In this document: in pieces, positions 34,006 to 64,000 of the stretch
Layout of the letters: every line of letters begins with the position of its first letter
Position numbering within the stretch: the stretch's first letter is position 1
NCBI GenBank assembly: GCA_018340805.1
Contig: JACMZG010000008.1
Span: 27,129,411 to 27,193,410 of the forward strand
Length of the DNA stretch: 64,000 nt
Reading direction: 5' to 3'
From: Microvelia longipes
Taxonomy: Eukaryota; Arthropoda; Insecta; Hemiptera; Veliidae
The notes under the pieces: generated by a model
Told to the model about the DNA's origin: nothing
Database searches by the model: none
The model's input: only the letters and a program-made list of their open reading frames with translations
Position numbers and translations under genes: made by a program

Positions 34006-35586
34006 CCAGTTGAAACAAAAAATAGTAAAAATGGAAAAAGAATCCAATTATGTTGGTACACGCATATCCCTTTATCATGTAGTAATTATTTTCCGGTCGA
34101 TCAGTCTTTGGTCATCATTTTCTGGTCGATCAGATTTTGTTTGTTTTTGACTATTTTAAGTATAAACAATCACGACCACTCTTGCTATTTTTTACATCAC
34201 CATCATGATTACTTTAATTTGTACTAATTAGTTTCTGGTCAATCAGACTGTGGTCATCATTTTCTGGTCAATCATAATTTGTACTTGTATTTGTATTTGT
34301 ACTGTTGCTATTTTTATTTGTATCACCAAATGCTAACGTAGTCCTAGCATAGTCAAGCTTGAAGCCGTTAAATATAGTTTTTGTCTTTTTTTATATTACT
34401 TGTTAGTTATTATAGTAATAAGAGATTACTTGTCTATGATAGTCCTGTGCTTGTGGCTTGATGGGGTGAATTGACCGAACCAAGATTCACCTCACAACCT
34501 ATAAGCTGGTTAGCATAAAATGAATTATAGATCGGACTGTATTTTTCTTTAAATGATGAAATTGATAAAGAATAACACTTCATGATATTAATTTGGTTAT
34601 AATCATATACCATAGGCCCTTTACATACAGGCAAAGTAAATAATTTGGCATGAGCGTGCAATGAGACCCCAGGAACCCTATGATGCAGAAGTGTCCTCTT
34701 CTCTTTTTTCCTTTTAATATAAAATTGGATTTGTTTAAATCGTAAACCTGAGATTAAAATTGAAGGTGGTGACAACTTATCCTTAATTGATGATGGCTGG
34801 TATAAGACCATGAAGATTGATGTGATGGTGATGAACGAGTTGGTGAGAAGTGGCAATGTCCAAGAAATGGCGCTGTTAACACTCTCACACAACCAAAATA
34901 CCAAGAAATGGCGTTATAACACAAATGGTGACAGAAATGGCTTTAAATTGAATGAATTCTGGAAAATTCAAAACTGAACAATTGATCACCTGTGGCACCA
35001 CAATTTATCTGCATCAAAGTTTCCACAGGTTGCTGGATCACAATTTATCAGCTTGAACAGCCACAGCAACTCTAAACATAGATCTAGAAGTTGCTGAGTC
35101 TACGTTGCCTAATAAATTGTGACCAGCAATCTGCAAAACACGTGTGCGTTGCGGGAGTAGCATACTTCGTTAATTCCAGGGGGACCTAAATATGGAGAAA
35201 ATTGAATCTAATTAGGAGCTATGGTATATCTCTTCGCTAGATTAACATAAATTCAAATAAATGACAAAAATATAAATAAATGTTAGGAGAAGTCCTAACA
35301 AGGCTCATAGAAAATATAAGTTAAAACATTTATTTTGGACAGACATTAGAATGCTACTTAAACTAACTAAACAATAAACTAAAAACTAAACTAACAATTT
35401 TATGACCCTTGCATAGTATTCATTTTCTGTCTATAGAAATCTATGGAGTCCCTTATTGCTTACCACAAGTTTATTGTTGTTTTTATGAATAAACAATAAA
35501 TAAATGTATAAATAATGTTTTCTTTAAAAAATTATTTATTGTTAAAATTCTTCTTAATTTTTTTTATAATTAGGTATTATATGTAA
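34006..35586. other. Unassigned region with repeated GGTCRATCAG motifs and an unrecognised open frame
   Basis: TTCTGGTCGATCAG and TTTGGTCATCATTTTCTGGT occur twice around 34090-34135 and 34230-34270. A 156-codon minus-strand open frame at 34434-34904 has no recognisable domain. 34990-35130 holds inverted CACAATTTAT/ATAAATTGTG pairs, suggesting another decayed element. Function unknown. Confidence 0.35.
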
Positions 35587-35880
35587 AAGGATCGTGTGAT
35601 CCGTTAATTTTAAAAAAATATATCTACGATTTTTATTGGATCATAAAAGTTAAGCACCCACGAGCGCGATTAGTGCCTGGATAGGTAACCGCTAAGAATG
35701 GAATGATTGTGTTAACTGTCTGAAGACGAGTGAAACTAGTCCAAATACATGTACTATAGATGGCAATTCATATTATAAGGATTAGCGAACCAAGTGCGAA
35801 GTTTTGAGGATAAGCGTAGCGAATCCAATTTGGTGTGGAAAAGCTCTGAGGTACCCCGATCCCGATTTTTTAAATTTCTT
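35587..35880 (+). mobile_element. 5S-like composite repeat, copy 4 (3' half)
   Basis: Begins in the middle of the family (TATATCTACGATTTTTATTG), contains the 5S-like segment at about 35646-35700 (AAGTTAAGCACCCACGAGCG, TGCCTGGATAGGTAACCGCT) and ends GAGGTACCCCGATCCCGATT. Confidence 0.65.
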
Positions 35881-36463
35881 TTAAAATTTCATTATTTTAA
35901 TTAACACTTGTATCAAATAAATTTATTTGATACAAGCATTAATTACAATCAGGAAACAATTAAGGTTATTTTACTCATAGTAAAAGAGAAAAAATCGGGA
36001 GATATGTGGGCAAACATTTTTTTATTTTCCTGGGTAGCTCAAGTAGATACAAGATAAGTTTTGAGGAGCCTAATCATGCTGTGTTACAATTCTGTTATAA
36101 CGAAAACATGATAAGGAAACATAACGATGCTTCCTTGTTAAGTTGGACCTTATTTCCTATTAACTTATTCATGATCCTTTTTTTCTAAAAATTTTCTCAT
36201 AAAATGTTTATCATTACCTGGCCAAGGTTAATCCATAAACTCAGACTAGGCAAAGAAGGCCCTACAAAGTTAATATAAGAAAGCTAAGCATTTAACTGCG
36301 CCCCAAAAAGTAGTACATGTATCATGATTGTGAAGCAATTTTATTGCTTTGAAAATTAATTATTGACTCGATAGAATTATAATTCTATGTTTCGAGAATT
36401 AATTTTCGCAACATATTTCACAATTCTTTTGCTATGGGCGTCAGTCTCTCAGCAAGTTTTTTC

Positions 36464-36672
36464 CTCATTTATACCGTAGGTATATAGGAAAAGTATTGTG
36501 TTTGCAAAAATCCTAAACCGGGATGTCACCGGAATTATTCGTTTCAGGAGATTCAAGTACACTACGTTTCATTTTAATTTGACAATTTTATCCATGATTT
36601 TTGGTGGATGATTTTGGTAGCGAATCCGATGTAATGAGAAAAAGTTCCGAGGAACCCCGTACCCGATTTTTT
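36464..36672 (+). mobile_element. Composite repeat, internally deleted copy
   Basis: Has the start module (TTTATACCGTAGGTATATAG, AAACCGGGATGTCACCGGAA) and the end module (AAAAGTTCCGAGGAACCCCG, TACCCGATTTTTT) but lacks the 5S-like segment. It shows that the two ends belong to one family. Confidence 0.6.
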
Positions 36673-37615
36673 AACTTTAGTACACTGCTGTTGGAAAATA
36701 ATTCTAAAAATTGAAACACTAGCAGACGTTTGGGTTTTAATTCACAACTGATAAAAAATCATCGCTCCATCCTAAAAATTAGAGCCAGGGGAACTCAAGA
36801 TCTTAAATATGAAACCGATATTTTTTAATCATGCATTATAGGGTCCTATAAAGATAAACCTTTATCGTTTTACTGTAGGGAATGTGTTAAGACATTTAAA
36901 GATACCAACTACACTAACTGAGCTTTATACTAGTGCAAATAATGATGTGCATTGCTAATGATAGAGGTATAGTTGTGTATACACAACCAAATTATCCTCA
37001 TTATAATGAGTATAATATGCGCATTTCCTTTGAAAAATACAGGAAAAAAGAGTTACGAAGACTTAAAGAGTGATTGTGCTACCCGGAGGTGTTTATAGAC
37101 AATTTCAACCAGATAGGTTGTTTTTTGAAAGAGCGATCTCCCCGTCCTTCTATCAAAACAAAGAAGAACATCTTACCTCCCCCTCATAAACCCTACCTTA
37201 TAAGCTCATTTTAGGAAATCCGCAACAAGAAAGTAATTTGCTAAAGTTGTGTTCTTAGGTAAAGTTGTGTTTTCAAGGGTTTTACTGTTGTGACATCGTT
37301 TAATATCTCTCGTTAAAATAAAACATAAGAGCTATTATAAAAAGTAGTAAAAATTCGATGGCTATTTAACTTTCGGTTCTAAAAGTTATTGCCGAAATGT
37401 ATGTATAGTCAAGGCCCGGTCGCAACTCTGTGGGTTAGAGTATAGCTTATGGTCGTTTACAGCTTGACACCTACCGTTAACTTGTCACCATAGCAATTCC
37501 CTTATAGATTTCAAGAAGTGCTTTTCGGTTGCTGATCATCGTGCATCGTCCTGTGTTTCTTTTTCTATGTGTTTATGTATATTTTTTTCTTTATAAATAG
37601 AGTTATATAAACGCT
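36673..37615. other. Gene-free segment containing a relative of the 8348-8565 MITE
   Basis: 36928-37055 shares CTAGTGCAAATAAT, AGAGGTATAGTT and ATATGCGCATTTCCTTTGAA with the MITE at 8348-8565. No exon was seen in the rest. Confidence 0.4.
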
Positions 37616-37629
37616 TTATTTACTATATT

Positions 37630-37886
<257 letters not shown>

Positions 37887-38527
37887 GTAAATAAAGTGTT
37901 TGTTTCGTATAGTTCAGAATAGAAAGAGATACAAGGTACGAAATTATATTTTAAACTGTTGCAAAATATCAAAGTATTTATTATTTACAATATGACAAAA
38001 ATGTTGTGTATAGACGTAAAATATGTAACTTAAAACTTACACCTAATATGTAACATTGCTACACAGCATATATTACTGCTGCTGAAAATGCAGCGCAGTA
38101 ATATATTCTCTTTCTATTCATTTCCCTAATGAATAGAAGGAGGTTATTATACTGATAATATTATTAGTTTTATCTATTAGTACTTTTAAAATAATTTTAG
38201 TACTTTTAGTGAAGATGATTAGTATTGATAATTAAAATTAAATTCTTTACAAAAGTTAAGCTTTAAAAAGTTGATTTATAAATATTTAGCTTAGGTGTTG
38301 GATCAAGAATATAAAAATAAGGTTTGTAGTTCCTATGAATTTATAATAGAGACGTAAATCAAAAAAGCTAATATAATAAAGTTTCTGGTTTTTATAACCT
38401 AATATTGTCACAAAAATATTGTCTCTGATGTCATTTTCTCTTTTAAATGTATTTATTGTGAAACAACGATGGATCTTATTTGAAGTGATGATCCTTAAAA
38501 TTGTGTTAAGCAACTACTAGGTATTAT

Positions 38528-58641
<20,114 letters not shown>

Positions 58642-58645
<4 letters not shown>

Positions 58646-58704
58646 GTTGGTGTCAGCTCTGTCTCATGTTCCCCTTCTCCCCGACCTTTGTGTTTAATCT
58701 TCAT
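58642..58704 (-). promoter_or_regulatory. Upstream ORF overlapping the Ork1 start codon
   Basis: A 20-codon ORF starting at 58704 ends in a TGA that overlaps the Ork1 ATG as ATGA (58645-58642). It lies in the same exon, which begins at a predicted acceptor (ATTTTAG, exon from 58709), so another 5' noncoding exon lies further upstream. Overlapping stop/start favours termination-reinitiation control of Ork1 translation. A second short ATG (4 codons) lies between. Confidence 0.5.
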
Positions 58705-58709
58705 TTCGC

Positions 58710-59250
58710 CTAAAATCAGAGTTTAAACCATGTTATGATAATGAACATATCTTTAATCATTTGCTCAGTTGGTAGTTTGATGAGATAAAACTGTACTTGT
58801 TCTTAAGTTGAGATGTTTTTTTGCTGCTCCCTATGCTATTCAAAAGATGACGTTCTACTCTTTTCTGTAGGACCTTCATAATCCCTATGGATTAGAGTAG
58901 AAGGTACATGTAGCTCTCATAAGATTTGAGATGATCTACTTCTCTAATGTTGTCAAATTATGTTCGCTTATAACTTAAATACTAAAAATCGGGCTAAGCT
59001 TGGCCAGGTTTCTGTCAGAATGAGGGATTTTTTTGCTTGAAGTAACCCAACGACTAAAGTGTTATAACTTAAGTTAATTAATGCTTAGGGAAGTATTAAA
59101 GCAATTAATGTATACAGAAATGTAGAAATAATTTAAAAAATGCTTCTTTCGCTCTTTAGATTGCAAGAAATATAAACTAAGTACATTAATTAGGAGCTTA
59201 CTATGTTTGCCAGATATTGTAAATATTCGTTCAAAATATTGGTGAAATGG
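58710..59250. other. Upstream of Ork1 exon 1, no feature recognised
   Basis: Should contain part of Ork1's 5' intron. No promoter motif or exon could be supported. Confidence 0.35.
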
Positions 59251-59279
59251 CTTGCTACGCTCGCTGGATGATATATACA

Positions 59280-59445
59280 TATGACACAATATAATTGTGC
59301 GAGAGACATCTAGGAAATGTAACAAAAAAATGCAATGCTACATCTGTTCATGATGGAACTGTTCCATCATTCAACATTCATCATCATTAACGGCTCGACA
59401 TAATGTCATGTTCCACTCTGTTCCGTTAAGTCTTACTCATCAGGG
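59280..59445. repeat. Direct partial copy of the 59568-59847 element
   Basis: ACACAATATAATTGTGCGAG, AATGCAATGCTACA, GAACTGTTCCATCATTC and CATAATGTCATGTTCC repeat in the same order at 59611-59740. Confidence 0.7.
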
Positions 59446-59567
59446 CACCGACAGAGACTGAACTTACTCTGACCTTCATTTAAAATTCCAAAGAATATTA
59501 TGCAAATTATTTACCAAAGATGAGCGCTGAATTCTTATCGCCATCATGCTTGGCAAGCAAAACATGT

Positions 59568-59845
59568 ATCATTTGATACTACCGAGTTTTGTAAAACATG
59601 AATAGCTGACACCATATAATTGTGCAAGAGACACCCAGGAAATGTTATAAGCAAAATGCAATGCTACAACTGGGAACTGTTCCATCATTCGACATTCGTC
59701 ATCATTGACGGCTCAACATAATGTCATGTCCCACTCTGTCATGACACACATAGTATTTTGCTGGTTACATTCCTTAGGTGTCTCTCCCACAATTATATTG
59801 TGTCAACTATTCATGTTTTTTTAAACACAGTAGTATTGAATGATA

Positions 59846-59847
<2 letters not shown>
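59568..59847. mobile_element. MITE with about 95-bp inverted ends
   Basis: Left arm ...AACATGAATAGCTGACACCA with TATAATTGTGCAAGAGACAC; the right arm is its imperfect reverse complement (GTGTCTCTCCCACAATTATA, TTGTGTCAACTATTCATGTT). 280 bp, no ORF. The centre (TGTTCCATCATTCGACATTC) also occurs in the partial copy just upstream. Confidence 0.7.
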
Positions 59848-59851
<4 letters not shown>

Positions 59852-59883
<32 letters not shown>

Positions 59884-59894
59884 TATATATATAT

Positions 59895-59937
<43 letters not shown>

Positions 59938-59985
59938 ATATAACATATATATATATATATATATATTATATTATAAATATATTTA
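59852..59985. repeat. Interrupted (TA)n microsatellite
   Basis: About 130 bp of TA repeats with TATA/ATAT phase switches. Confidence 0.95.
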
Positions 59986-60449
59986 TAAATTTATGCAAAA
60001 TATTGGTTAAATGGCTCGTTTCACTGGCTAAATTGCATTTACAATGTTGATAAGAAGTAATATGGGCTCGCTAGAGTGCTATGTTACATACGCGAAATGT
60101 AGAAAATGAGATGCTGTAATATTTAAGAAAGAAACTAGTTAAATTTTTTTTACTATCGATGAAATGTAAAAAAGGCTTGCTAAATTGCTAGATATTAACT
60201 AATTAGAAAGTGGCTCGCTTCGCTCGTTAAAATGCAATAAATATATACGCGGAATGAAGGATATGTAAAAAGAGGCTCGCTTTGTTCCCTAGATTGCAAC
60301 TGTAACTAAGAAAATGTTAACTAAGAATAATAATTAGGGGCTCGCTGGATACGATAAATATTTAGTCATAATATTGGTAAAGTGGCTCGCTTTGCTTGCT
60401 TGAGTGCTGTAATATTTAATAATAAAATGGCTAGCTTCGTTCGTTAGGT

Positions 60450-61435
60450 ATCTTAAATAAATAATTTGTCGTTTTATGTGATAAACTATTTTAAAATTAT
60501 CATACACTTGTTATTTTTTTTAAATTTCAAGGGCCTTTTGAACTTTTAGAAATTGTGTATGTATTGGCCGCCATTTTAAAAATGATCAGTTGTTTTGATC
60601 ATTTTGTGCTTGTTATAGGCATTTTCTTTGTCTACTCTGCTAGAGCTTTTAATCGATGTGCAACACAAATTTTTCACTAATTTTTTTTCAAATGGTCCGC
60701 CATATTGGGCGGACAATATAGCTTATCTACAACACGTATCTTGTTTACTTCGGTTTTTACATTAAACAGGAGCCCAACAAAAAGTCATGAAATCTCACCA
60801 AAAACCACTTGCTTGGTGGAAAACTCCCCGCTAAGTCTTTGGTAAGGGAAATAAACTTTTCTGTTCCACCAAGTTATGATTGTTTTGGTTGGAAACGGTT
60901 ATTGGCGTTTCAAAGTGAAGTTGCTAGGTTGGCAATACTGAAGAGCCTTATTTAAATTTAGAGGCAATCATGAGCTTTTTCTTCTTGGTGGCGTGCCAGA
61001 AAAGTGAATCAACATTAGAGGTAGTGTTGGCAAGGGTATATAGAGTGTGGTTCCTCACTATATCGTACCCTTATTGTTTCATTCATTTATTTTTTGTAAT
61101 CCTGGAAAGCAGTTGTTATGAGCAGTTGTAAAATACGAAGTTTGAACTACGTTCAAACCTCAAACTGGGGTAAGCGTACCCCAAGGGGAACGCCAAAATA
61201 TGTTAAAATATATTAACACATAATATAAATACGAATAAAATGTAAAAAATTTTTGGAAAAAAATTGTAAAGGGATCAAAGATAAAAAATGTTCAAACTAG
61301 TTATGATAATAGATAAGATAAGCTTAATTACAAAGCCGCCAAATTACAGGATGTAATATAAATGAAACGTTGACATTTGATGATAAAAGCGGGTGTTACA
61401 ATTTTGGCCTCCTGATATAAAAGATGTATGACAGA
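60450..61435. other. Gene-free segment
   Basis: No exon seen. Two CCGCCAT(T/A)TT motifs (60568, 60690) and a palindromic GGGGTAAGCGTACCCC at about 61169 stand out in the AT-rich background; the latter looks like an element end. Confidence 0.35.
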
Positions 61436-61440
61436 AAAAA

Positions 61441-61502
<62 letters not shown>
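61441..61502. repeat. (TA)n microsatellite
   Basis: About 60 bp of TA repeats; open frames reading IYIY here are artefacts. Confidence 0.97.
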
Positions 61503-61504
<2 letters not shown>

Positions 61505-61509
<5 letters not shown>

Positions 61510-62370
61510 CATTTGTGGAGCGTGTGTATGTAAGAGTGTCTATCCTTGCGTATGGCAAACTCTCGTACATTAATGCAGCATAAGTAATAATGATTTTTTC
61601 TACCAAAAATATGGTTTGGCCTTCTTTTTACAAATTTTTCAATTACATTGTGTATGCAGCTGTGTCTCAAGTTAATTTGTTTAAAGTAATTTGTTAACAA
61701 TTTATTCCTAAACTGAAAATCCTTCTTTTGTCACTTTTGTTATACGTTTTTTTTTCGGAACAACGTAATCTCGCTATTTATTATAATTGTTTTTATCCCA
61801 CAAAAGGCACTGCGGTTTATATTGTTCAATGTAAGTTATAAATCTTTTATCCATATTTGAACTTACTCTTTTGTTGTATTCTCTATTATACGTCAGTGTT
61901 AATGACTAATTATTACTGACATAAATCACTATTTCATATCTCTCGCATTTATATTAGAAATGCAAAACGAGGTAAACTTTTAATGCTATTTAGCCTTAGA
62001 TTTTTTTTTCAATTGAATGTAAATAGTGAGAATAATAGTATGGGTTTGTGGATGATTTTATAGCTTACTCTACCTTGGTTTACAGAAGCATTCAAATCAT
62101 GCTTACACAAAACTTCAAATTCAAATCATTGACACATTGATATTGATTTTAGTTCAGAATGAACGGAAGTAATTTGTCAATGTAATACTAGCCTTACTAT
62201 TTTAGTAATAACCTCCATTTTATATCTACCTAAATTGAGTTTAAGGTTATTCTTACGTTATGAAAATGTAATGAAATTTAAATAATTTATTTATTACTTA
62301 AAACTGAACATTTAAGTAATTGGAGGAAACATTTTAAACCAGGATGTTGTTTTTGTGACCGGCGTACCAA
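61505..62370. other. Gene-free AT-rich segment
   Basis: Nothing beyond short AT-driven open frames. Confidence 0.4.
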
Positions 62371-62371
62371 A

Positions 62372-62755
62372 AATTCCCTATTCGTTGTACTTCAAAAAGA
62401 AAACAGGCACGAGTAGCAAAAAAGTGCAAAATAGCAAAATTGAGCGAATAAATATCATTGCTGGACCTTTTTTGGTTTTTGCCACACTATTCAGCAATTA
62501 GCTAACGAAGTTATTAGCCTTAAACATTTCCATACCTATAACAATCTTTAGTTCTTTTACATAAAGATTAGAAACAATTTTGGGCGTTTTTACGTACTTT
62601 ACTCATTTGCAACCAAACTAGGTATTGGAGGGAAAATTGCCTTTGTTCTTCTTAAGCAATTAACCTCATCGAACACAGCCCAAACATGCTATTTCTTCGC
62701 TCTATATCCCTATTTTGCTACTTGTGTTTCTTTTTGAGGTCCTACGATTAAAAAA
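62372..62755. mobile_element. Inverted-repeat element
   Basis: Left CTTCAAAAAGAAAACAGGCA with CGAGTAGCAAAAA and AGCGAATAAATATC; the right end is its imperfect reverse complement (CCCTATTTTGCTACTTGTGT, TTCTTTTTGAGG). About 380 bp, no ORF. Confidence 0.55.
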
Positions 62756-62814
62756 AACGTATTTTTACACCAGTATTTTGTGATTTAACTCATCGTTGTA
62801 AAAAACCCGAAGTT

Positions 62815-62945
62815 CTGTGTAACATAGGCACAGACACATGCAGTTAGACATACAGCATATAATTAACACTCTTCAAACGAATAATTCAGAGGAATATCAG
62901 TTTCGGATTTATAGGTTTTAGTGCTTACTTTTAGGCCCAACCTGG
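62815..62945 (-). repeat. Diverged fragment of the composite repeat
   Basis: CACAGACACATGCAGTTAGA, AAACGAATAATTCAGAGGAA and TCAGTTTCGGATT follow the minus-strand family order. No 5S-like part. Confidence 0.45.
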
Positions 62946-63220
62946 GTATGGTTCCAGGGCGCGGAAATTCCAAAAGCGAAGGGTGCATTGCCCCCCTTAC
63001 TAATAAAGCTAAATAAGCTAAATAAATACGTATTAAAATAAAAATAAATGCGTATTTAATCCATTAAAAATTATTATGATCACCTCAGCAGGAACTGCCT
63101 GAAAAAGATACTAACCACATCTTAGTCAGGGGACTTAAAATTTTGTTTTATGCAAGCTTAATTTCTAATTATGCATTTAGATTTTTTAAATTATTCATCG
63201 CATGCAGGCGGTCTCTTTCA

Positions 63221-63400
63221 ACAATAAAGGCGCATGGTCTTAACAACATCTAGATCGAGGGCGTACTTCTTACAACAATAAAGGCGCATGGTCTTAACAA
63301 CATCTAGATCGAGGGCGTACTTCTTACAACAATAAAGGCGCATGGTCTTAACTACAACTAGATCAAAGGCGTACTTTTCTCAACTGTGAAGGCGCAAGGT
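63221..63400. repeat. 54-bp tandem repeat
   Basis: Unit ACAATAAAGGCGCATGGTCT... with CTAGATCGAGGGCGTACTT begins at 63221, 63275 and 63329 (exactly 54 bp apart); the first two are essentially identical, the third has several changes and a fourth partial copy follows. It is GC-richer than its surroundings. Confidence 0.9.
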
Positions 63401-63419
63401 CCTAATATATGAATGTAAT

Positions 63420-63840
63420 GCAAAAAATCGGGTACGGGTGCCTCGGAACTTTTCCTCATCATAAAAAATTAAACTAATGCTGAAAAATGAGATAAAAACT
63501 TGGCACTTTCGTTAGTCTTATATTACGTGCCAAATCTCATATAGATAGCAACATTTTTCCGCGTTTTATGATTTTTCGACATTTTTGCTGTCATTATTGA
63601 CAGCGAAATGACGTCAATAAAAAATTTCTACTAGATAGCACAACTAAAGCAATTGCCTTTAGTAACTACAACCTAATTTTTGTTCAAAGTTTCAACTGTC
63701 TAGCGTAAATACCAGTGGTAGCTACGATGATAACAGACACAAATACAGACTGATAGCTTTGTGAAAACTACTTAAGATGGCTTAGAACACCTGAAACGGA
63801 TAATTCCGGAGGAATTTCGGTTTATAACTATAAATTTATA
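63420..63840 (-). mobile_element. Composite repeat, copy lacking the 5S-like segment
   Basis: From GGGTACGGGTGCCTCGGAAC at 63429 through AATTAAACTAATGCTGA, the TTTTCCGCGTTTTATGATTT middle and TGACGTCA-like sequence to GAAACGGATAATTCCGG near 63800. Same order as the copy at 25400-26060, but the 5S-like segment is deleted. Confidence 0.6.
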
Positions 63841-64000
63841 GTTAAAAGTACTACATAACTAATGAGTTATAAATGAGGACTGAGGGTGCACCGGGCATTT
63901 TCCCGGTTGCCCGATAGGCCTGCATATTTAGTAGATGAGGGAAAGTAAAAATTAAATTAGGGTTACATCTTTGTAGGTTAAAGCTTTTTCTTCAAAATTA

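Larger units (their letters stand above)
59250..60440. repeat. Dispersed GGCTCGCTTCGCTCG-motif repeats
   Basis: A GC-rich motif of the form (G)GGCTCGCTTTGCTCGC, often followed by TA/GATTGC, appears at about 59251, 60013, 60063, 60173, 60209, 60274, 60341, 60383 and 60428 in AT-rich DNA, spaced roughly 35-110 bp. It looks like an old degenerate tandem array split by the MITE and TA repeats at 59568-59985. Confidence 0.55.

Noticed and set aside
34434..34904. 156-codon minus-strand frame as a gene
   Set aside because: No domain, no splice-supported neighbours, repeat-like surroundings; left as unassigned.
63221..63400. CRISPR-like array
   Set aside because: Eukaryotic context, and the 54-bp units are directly adjacent without unique spacers.

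Overview
The window is AT-rich, intron-containing, repeat-laden nuclear DNA from an animal, almost certainly an arthropod and most likely an insect. The strongest pointer is an orthologue of the insect leak channel Ork1, which matches the Drosophila protein in the pores and in the C-terminal tail. All genes except one have introns with GT-AG boundaries. There is no operon structure, CRISPR or prokaryotic signal. The exact order of insect cannot be read from the sequence.

Layout, left to right. 1-5.6 kb: transposon remnants (a DNA element with ACACACGG ends, a decayed non-LTR retrotransposon, a small MITE) and the probable long 3' UTR of the next gene. 5.6-12.9 kb (minus): TMEM50, four exons, whose third intron holds a roughly 2-kb hAT-like element with nested repeats. 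13.3-17.5 kb (plus): proteasome subunit Rpn12/PSMD8, head to head with TMEM50 and only 412 bp from it. 18.0-29.8 kb (minus): CWF19L2, a spliceosome-linked CwfJ-family protein, 12 coding exons plus a predicted 5' noncoding exon; it converges on Rpn12. 30.2-31.1 kb (minus): an intronless linker-histone-like gene with two H15 globular domains. 31.1-38.5 kb: gene-free, with duplicated blocks, an AT-rich minisatellite and long microsatellites. 38.5-58.7 kb (minus): Ork1, eight coding exons reconstructed here (812 aa). Its 10-kb first intron contains a complete gene on the opposite strand, CZIB (49.3-55.7 kb, 162 aa). 58.7-64 kb: no gene seen; inverted-repeat elements, a tandem array of 54-bp units and AT microsatellites.

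The genes are unrelated housekeeping or neuronal genes: a membrane protein, a proteasome lid subunit, a splicing factor, a chromatin protein, a potassium channel and a zinc-binding protein. No shared pathway is apparent. Two head-to-head or nested arrangements imply shared or interfering transcription.

The most noteworthy items are the two-domain linker histone, the CZIB gene nested antisense in Ork1, an overlapping stop/start upstream ORF and a possible poison exon in Ork1, a dispersed repeat family carrying a 5S-rRNA-like internal promoter, a tandem trimer of a tRNA-like SINE head, and a decayed Crypton-type tyrosine recombinase. All exon models were built by eye from splice signals, reading-frame continuity and family resemblance; no transcript data or database search was available.
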